Origin: Isoetes taiwanensis
Lineage: Eukaryota; Streptophyta; Lycopodiopsida; Isoetales; Isoetaceae
Length of the DNA: 64,000 nt
NCBI GenBank assembly: GCA_021234155.1
Contig: JAJEKV010000062.1
Location: forward strand, 7,890,425 to 7,954,424
Direction of reading: 5' to 3'
Part shown: positions 58,175-64,000 of the stretch, piece by piece
How the letters are laid out: every line of letters starts with the position of its first letter
Position numbering within the stretch: position 1 is the first letter of the stretch
Made by a program: the position numbers and the translations under genes
Notes under the pieces: model-generated
What the model saw: only the letters and a program-made list of their open reading frames with translations
What the model was told of the DNA's origin: nothing
Databases searched by the model: none

Positions 58175-58820
58175 TTAATGCATGCAACTCAAAGTGGAAT
58201 ATCATAAAAAAGAAGTATCAGACGGTACCATGGCTAGATATGCGGCGGGAGAAAAGATTCTGGAATTAGAAATGGCGGTGCATTGCAACCACGTTAGCAA
58301 ATTTTGTGATTGGTCCACGTCAGCAGAGCTTCAAGCGGTTGGGCTATATAAAGCGAGCAGTGGTCGAGGCTGAGACATCAGTTTGCAACGATGGATCCTA
58401 TTAACATTAACGAGTGCACAATGCCTCGCAGTTGCCAGGAGTGGGTGACTGCCCGGATGAATGCGTTGGATCTCTGGAAGTGTAAGAACCATGGCATTTT
58501 TCAATGGATGGCTGGTGTAGCGGGATGGTTGAACATCCCGATCCCCAGACGAATGATATGGAGGTGGTGATCCATCTCCGCTGGGACCATGTTCGCTGCC
58601 TCTACCATGTGCTCCGCATAACCTCTGCTCCGAACCCAGAGTAGGGGCACTTTTTAACTTAGGATTTTGTAAATAAGGCTCAGCTCGTAGCGGATGTATA
58701 TGGGCAATGCCCACCTTTTGTTTTTTGCCACTAATATAATATAAATATATTTCTAGTCACTTTGTTCTGAGTCCGAATTTTGTGGTTGATCGTCTGAATG
58801 AACTGTGGTAGCATCTGTAT
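58175..58820 (+). promoter_or_regulatory. Antisense block with TATA box between pol and the additional ORF
   Basis: On the plus strand, opposite to the element, GGCTATATAAAGC at about 58341 is a strong TATA box. About 40 bases on, an ATG at 58391 opens a short frame (MDPININECTMPRSCQEW). Antisense additional ORFs near the 3' end are known in some Tat-lineage Ty3/gypsy elements, so this fits the family, but expression is not shown. The block ends in an AT-rich stretch (about 58735-58755). Confidence 0.45.
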
Positions 58821-59639
58821 GAAATTATTTTAGGCGAAAACCATTAACCAGTGTAGGTAATGGAGTGCCATTTAACTCTGCCAGTTTGAAAACGCGGGGT
58901 TGCACCACTTGAATAATTTGATACGGACCCAACCATCGAAATTTTAACTTGCCCGGAAAATTTTTGTATCGAGAGTCATAAAGTAGAACCAAATCACCTT
59001 CTTTAAAGGTTTTGGCCTTAAGATGTTTGTCATGCAATGATTTCCGCAACTGTTGGCCATGAAGAACACGAATATAAGCATCTCGCCTAAGTTCATCCAA
59101 CTGTTCAAGTTGATAAACCCGTTCTTTAAGAGCTGCAGGTGGATTACGTGCTGTAGCAGGTTGGAAACGAAGAGTCAGAAGGACATATTCAAAGGGCATG
59201 AGAGGTTCTTGACCATAGACCAACTTAAAAGGAGTGTGGCCAGTAGCAATTTTGAAACTTGTGTTGTAAGCCCAAAGAACTGTAGGCAATTTTTCTTGCC
59301 AATCCCACAGATTTTCTTTAGAATAGTGATGAGAGTTTTGTTTGTGCTTTCAGCCAAACTATTCCCTTGAGGATAGTAAGATGTACTTTTTCTGTGATGG
59401 ATATGCAGATAATCCGTCAGCTCCTTGATGGTATGATTGACAAAATGAACGCCTCGATCACTGACAAGTTCCGTGGGACAATTAAAACGCGTGATGATGT
59501 GCATGTAGAGAACTTTGGCCGTACTGGCTGCAGTGTTGTTCGGAAGTGCACAGGCCTCCGCCCATTTTGTAGCATAATCAGTGATGACCAAAATATAGCG
59601 GGCACGGGTGTGCCTCGCAGGAGGATCCATGGGCCCCAC

Positions 59640-59644
59640 AAAGT
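59640..59644. repeat. Left 5-bp target duplication of the solo LTR
   Basis: AAAGT, repeated at 61283-61287 on the other side of the inserted LTR. Confidence 0.8.
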
Positions 59645-61282
59645 TGTGACGTTCCAGGAGAATATACGCCATAGATACGTATATTCCTGGACCCGTCACT
59701 ATACAAGTCGACCTTTAGTAGCCTTGTATACCTTGGAAAGTGGTAATGGGTGCATATCTAAGTTAATGCTTAACTTAGATAACCTTAGGATAAGGCCCAT
59801 TTCCACGTGGCCTTATCCTATTGAACATACCGCCACACGGCCCCATCCCATTGGTGCCACATGGCATCCCATGTGGACCCTCACCTATATTGGCTCAAAC
59901 CCTAACCCTAGACCATTTTCCTGACTCTAGCACCTGAACACCCATCTACGCACTCGAAACCCCGTTTCGAGCATCGTTCGTCGTAGCATAGCCTGGTGCA
60001 GCAGCCCCCGAAGTGTGCGTACGATCGTAGAGGGAGCACGACCTCGACCACGTCAAGGAGCAATGGAGACACCAGGGATGGAAGGAAGCGCTTCTGGAGC
60101 AGGTAGGTGGAGTAGAGTCATGGTAGTTCATCTGGAAGTTAGCAATCCAGATGGGTCTGTATGTTGTATCTTGAGTAGAGCCATCCTAGAACCCTTGTTG
60201 AACATCTCGTACCCTAATCAAGGAACCCTAACTGTAGGTTAGATATTTATGATTAGGTTAAGATGTTCTTATTATGATTATCATGATATGATGTTATGAG
60301 ATGTTGGTTGATCATGTTTGCTCCTCTTGTATGGGAAGGGGGGTAGAGACCTAGGGCCATATGTAGTATGCTCCTAGTGTAGATCCCGTAGTCCCTATTA
60401 TATGCGGCCTATGCATAGGAACCCACCGGGCTATGGAGGCTATGATGTGACTCAACACTACACAACGGGGCTAGAGGCAATGCGGAGGAGGATCCCTGCC
60501 GAGTGGGGGCTACGGGGGATCCCATAGTGGGCTAGGCTTATGGTCGGTCACTTCGTGTGGGCCGAGCATGGGTCCGACTCCTCCTGGGGCAATGGTGTCG
60601 CCCTGCCTCTCAAGAGTTGCAAGTGTCAGCTTGGCTCTTGTTTTGGGGGGTTCAGACGGGTATGAATCGTGTATCGCCACGATTCTCTAGCCGCCCGAGG
60701 AGCCTCTAGACCCCGGAAAGGAGAGATGCAACCCTTCCTGCCTCGACGGACTAGGGAGATGCAACTTGGAGTAGTCCCGATGGGTGATGCCATGGGATTG
60801 CGTATCAGGAAGGTTAGAGTCATGCCAGAGCCTGATCTAGTCCATCTGCAAAGTATGCACAGGAGGGGCGGATGGAGTGGTCAACCCTAGCCATTGTCTA
60901 TAGCCAGCCCCACCATTGTTATGACTCGGTCTGTCTATCTTGAGACCTATCCAGTCAGTCGACCTCCTTATGAGTCGGAGCCACGGGTAGGAGCTCTCAT
61001 GTTTTATGGCATATGATTATGTTCATTGCATCTATGGATATGTGGATGAGCTACCCTTCGAGGTAGTATGATGTATTGTTATTGCTAGTTCTGACGATGT
61101 TTACGCTTCCGCTGTGATAGGAGCCCATAGGGGAAGGGCGTGCAAGACACCTTCGTGTCCCCTTTCCGCACTACGGTGATCCTAGAGTGCGGGATAGACG
61201 GAAGGCCCGTGCGGTCGAGGACCGGATGGGGGATTTCCTATGGAGTGTACGGCTGACCGTATATTTAGTAGGGAGAGTCACA
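59645..61282. mobile_element. Solo LTR (1.64 kb) inserted in the integrase of the Ty3/gypsy element
   Basis: The insert begins TGTGAC and ends GTCACA, the TG...CA inverted ends of an LTR, and is flanked by the 5-bp duplication AAAGT. Integrase coding text resumes on both sides. It has no internal coding domain, so it is a solo LTR left after recombination between two LTRs. The family is unassigned. It is younger than the element it interrupts. Confidence 0.8.
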
Positions 61283-61287
61283 AAAGT
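61283..61287. repeat. Right 5-bp target duplication of the solo LTR
   Basis: AAAGT, matching 59640-59644. Confidence 0.8.
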
Positions 61288-64000
61288 CCACCCCCCATTT
61301 GCTGAGGCGACCGGCGTCAACGGGAGAGCGTCACGGGCCGTGGGCCGACCCACACGCTGACAGACATCACACGTGCGGGCATGAGCGTGGACATCCTTGA
61401 AGAGCGTGGGCCAGAAGTAACCTGCCGGAAGAATTTTGTGTGACGTGGTATCACCACTAAAGTGACCAGCACCAAGTCCTTCATGGGCTTGTCGAACGAT
61501 ATCGGGCACCTCATGAGGGAGAACACAGCGACAGAGTACCATGTCTTTGCCGCGTTTGTACAAATGGCCCGCAACCATGGTGTAGTCACAGACTTCACGG
61601 AGAAATTGACGGTGGCATGAGTAAAGCTTTTCTGGAGAGAGTGTGGGATCTTCGAAGGGAAGAGTGCCAGTGAGGAGATACTGCTGAAAGTTGTGAAATC
61701 AATGGGGCGTGGCAGTGACGAGGAACAGTTGGGCATCTGGAAAGGCATCAGAAACACCCGTGGAGGGATCATCTGTGTGGATGCGTGAGAGATAATCTGG
61801 CACAACATGAGATTTGCCTGCCTTATGGACGATTTCGAAGGGAGCGAATTCTTGCAAAAGGAGGACCCAACGAGCAATTCGACCCGTGGGCGTAGCCTTG
61901 TTGATCAAATAAAGAAGAGCTTGATGATCAACAAAGAACTTGATCTTGCTTCCCAACAAATAATGACGGAAACGTTGGACATAGAAAACTAAGCCCAAGG
62001 CTTCCCGCTCCGTGGCAGAGTAGTTGCGTTCAGCAGGATTGAGTTTTCTGCTGGCATAGCGGATAGGTTTATCCGTGTGCTCGTCATATGCCTGAGAGAG
62101 AACATCACCAATGGCAAAAGCAGAGACATCCACATGAACATGAAAAGGCTTGTCCCATTGAGGAGGAACAAGGACCGGGGCCTGAGTAAGCAATAGCTTC
62201 AACTTCTGGAAGGCAGCTTCCACCTGGGGATTCCAAGCCCAAGTGGATTCATCACCCGTGAGTTTATGAATGGGATCAGCAATAGTCGCAAGTCCAGGAA
62301 TGAAGGTGGAATAGTAATTTACCTTACCCAGGAAGGAACGTGTCTCTTTAATATTAGATGGTGCTTGAGCCTTCAGCACACAACTGATTTTAGCAGGATC
62401 CATGGTGATTCCGTCTTTACTAATCACATGACCCAGGATTTCTCGGGATTGAGACTGATGCCAGACTCATCACATTTTTGAAAGACCAGCTCTAACTTCT
62501 CCAAGTGATCATCCATGGAGCTGTAGGCTGAAAAGTCGTCTTGAAAAATCTGGAGAAAGGGGTTATCCTTCATATAGTCATGAAAAACTGAGAGCATGAT
62601 GCGCTGGAACATAGACGGAGAGTTTGATAAACCAAAAGGAACCACCTTGTAGGCAAAAGTGCCCCACGGGGTGGTGAAGGTAGTTTTGAGTTGATCTTCT
62701 TCCTTGATAGAAATTTGATTGTACCCTGAAAAGCCATCCATGAAAGATTACATTTCATGTCCAGCAACCTCTTCCAGAACCTGGTCTGTGAAGGGAAGCG
62801 GGAAGTGATCACGCTCCGTGGCCTGATTGAGTTTTCGATAGTCCACACAAACGCGGATCTTACCGTTGTGCTTGAGAACAATGAAGATGGGGCTCACCCA
62901 CTCAGAGTGTTTGACCTCATAAATCAAGCCAGCAGCTAAAAGCTTGTCAATTTCGGCCTTGACACGGTCACGATAATTTGGGTTGAGCCGGTACTGTCGT
63001 TGCTAGATTGGGTGTGCTTCAGGTTTGGTATGGTGAGTTCCCCCAATTCTTTTTTGATACCTCGAAGGTCTTTATAGCTCCATGCAAAAATATGTTTGAA
63101 TTTTTTGAACAGCATGACGGCGCGTGCTTTATAGGTTGGTGGAAGATGGGCAGCTAGTCGGACAGGTTTTTGTTACCAATATCCACGATTTCCACCTCAG
63201 GAGTCTGAATGTGCGGAACAACCTCCGTGTCCTGAACAACATGAGCAGGAGGTTGAAGCATGATGGGAGGTGCAGCATTTTGAGTGGTGAAGAAAAGAGG
63301 CTGCTGAGCATCATCAAGCAAAGGTTGATGCATGACGGCATGAACATCCACAGTCTCAGGAGGAAGTTCCATGTCCGAAAAATGGTCAAGACGTTGAATT
63401 CGATTACAAGGAGCCAGGTAAGGGTCAAGCAGAGCTGCTACAGCCTGGTCCTCATCAAGAGTCATCTCACCCCAAGGATCAGCATACTCAGGGTAGGATG
63501 AGAGAGGCAGACTCGCTGGTGGAGCCTGAACATGATAGATATTTTGTGCTTCTTCAAAATCAGTGTCTGAGATTGAAGGTTCCGCATTTTCAACAGAGAT
63601 TAACTTGCCAGTTTCTAAATCCATAGTAGCATTGAGATGACCATCAGTAATGACAAGTTGGTCCGTGGCCCAGTAATGAATACTTTTAGCTTAGCGGAGA
63701 AAAGATCTTCCAACCAGCATTTCATAGTCACCCGGATCTTCACCAGCTTTCCAAACCCCAAATTCCAAAGGGAATTTGAGATCACCAATCACAAGGCCCC
63801 CAAAAAAATATTGTTTATCAGTTTTTTCTACCACTGTTTAAACGAAACCACTATAATAAAATAATATCACTAAGTGGGTTAATATGTTGAATAACTATGA
63901 CTAGTTACTTACCATAGTTCACCACCATAGTTCTTTATGATAGTTTATTTGTTTGGTTTATTAGTGTGTTTATATTAGTGATTTTTTGTTGTGTTAGGTA

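Larger units (their letters stand above)
58825..63830 (-). mobile_element. Ty3/gypsy pol region (fossil), split by a solo LTR
   Basis: The minus strand shows, in pol order: a protease C-terminal piece (about 63800-63650); a linker; reverse transcriptase (62950-62300, with MDGFSGYNQISIKEED and VPFGLSNSPSMFQRIM); RNase H (to about 61800, with YASRKLNPAERNYSATERE and FFVDHQALLYL); an integrase zinc region (HEGLGAGHFSGDTTSHKIL, CDVCQRVGRPTA); the integrase core (LVITDYATKWAEA, TSYYPQGNSLAES); and a GPY/F module (FRWLGPYQII). The order is that of Ty3/gypsy, and the sequence style fits the non-chromodomain (Tat/OTA) branch. Gag and both LTRs were not found; the 5' part seems lost near 63830, and 63831-64000 is unassigned AT-rich sequence. 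It is broken in several places besides the large insertion, so it is an old, dead copy. Confidence 0.85.

Noticed and set aside
59367-60890. Plus-strand frames in and beside the solo LTR as host genes
   Set aside because: They lie in LTR sequence or opposite integrase and show no domain.

Overview
The window looks like nuclear DNA of a land plant with a large, transposon-rich genome. The signs are an intron-bearing TAG-family DNA glycosylase, a decayed PLS-type pentatricopeptide-repeat (PPR) gene, plant L1 LINEs with a DUF4283-type ORF1, Ty3/gypsy elements and long (GA)n arrays. Nothing looks bacterial or organellar. A fern or another non-seed plant would fit the abundant non-L1 LINEs and the PPR remnant, but that is inference.

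Layout. 205-3925: a GC-rich decayed LINE (L-a, +). 4574-6600: a PPR pseudogene (-). About 7600-8999: a partial duplicate of the 3' part of the glycosylase gene. 9049-12608: an unrecognised gene or gene remnant (+) with a decayed DNA-methylase-like region, an FCP1-like phosphatase domain and a cluster of large palindromes. 13100-16411: a fold-back element with two arms of about 1.26 kb. 16412-25988: a mosaic in which each block (LINE 3' ends, a LINE 5' half, a Harbinger transposase 5' part, a nearly whole LINE, a minisatellite repeat) is bounded by (GA)n. 27420-29922: the intact five-exon DNA-3-methyladenine glycosylase gene (-). 29923-36224: mostly unassigned, with one MITE. 36241-38119: a young ORF1-only L1 retrocopy with an intact 527-codon ORF, poly(A) and target-site duplications. 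38490-42360: a decayed plant L1 (-). 43321-47282: a nearly full-length LINE (L-e, +). 47283-54400: AT-rich, with an unrecognised split gene remnant, another LINE 3' end (L-f) and several tandem duplications. 54440-63830: Ty3/gypsy fossils, including a pol region (-) split by a 1.64-kb solo LTR.

The only gene that looks whole and host-encoded is the glycosylase. Most of the rest is mobile DNA. The most interesting signals are RNA-level structures shared by the non-L1 LINEs: a two-tier terminal hairpin whose outer stem changes in compensating pairs, an upstream 3'-UTR hairpin shared by L-a and L-f, and pentanucleotide instead of poly(A) tails. The LINE blocks of the mosaic abut (TC)n arrays, as if these LINEs insert into (TC)n or were recombined there. 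All coordinates for decayed elements are approximate, and no database search was possible.
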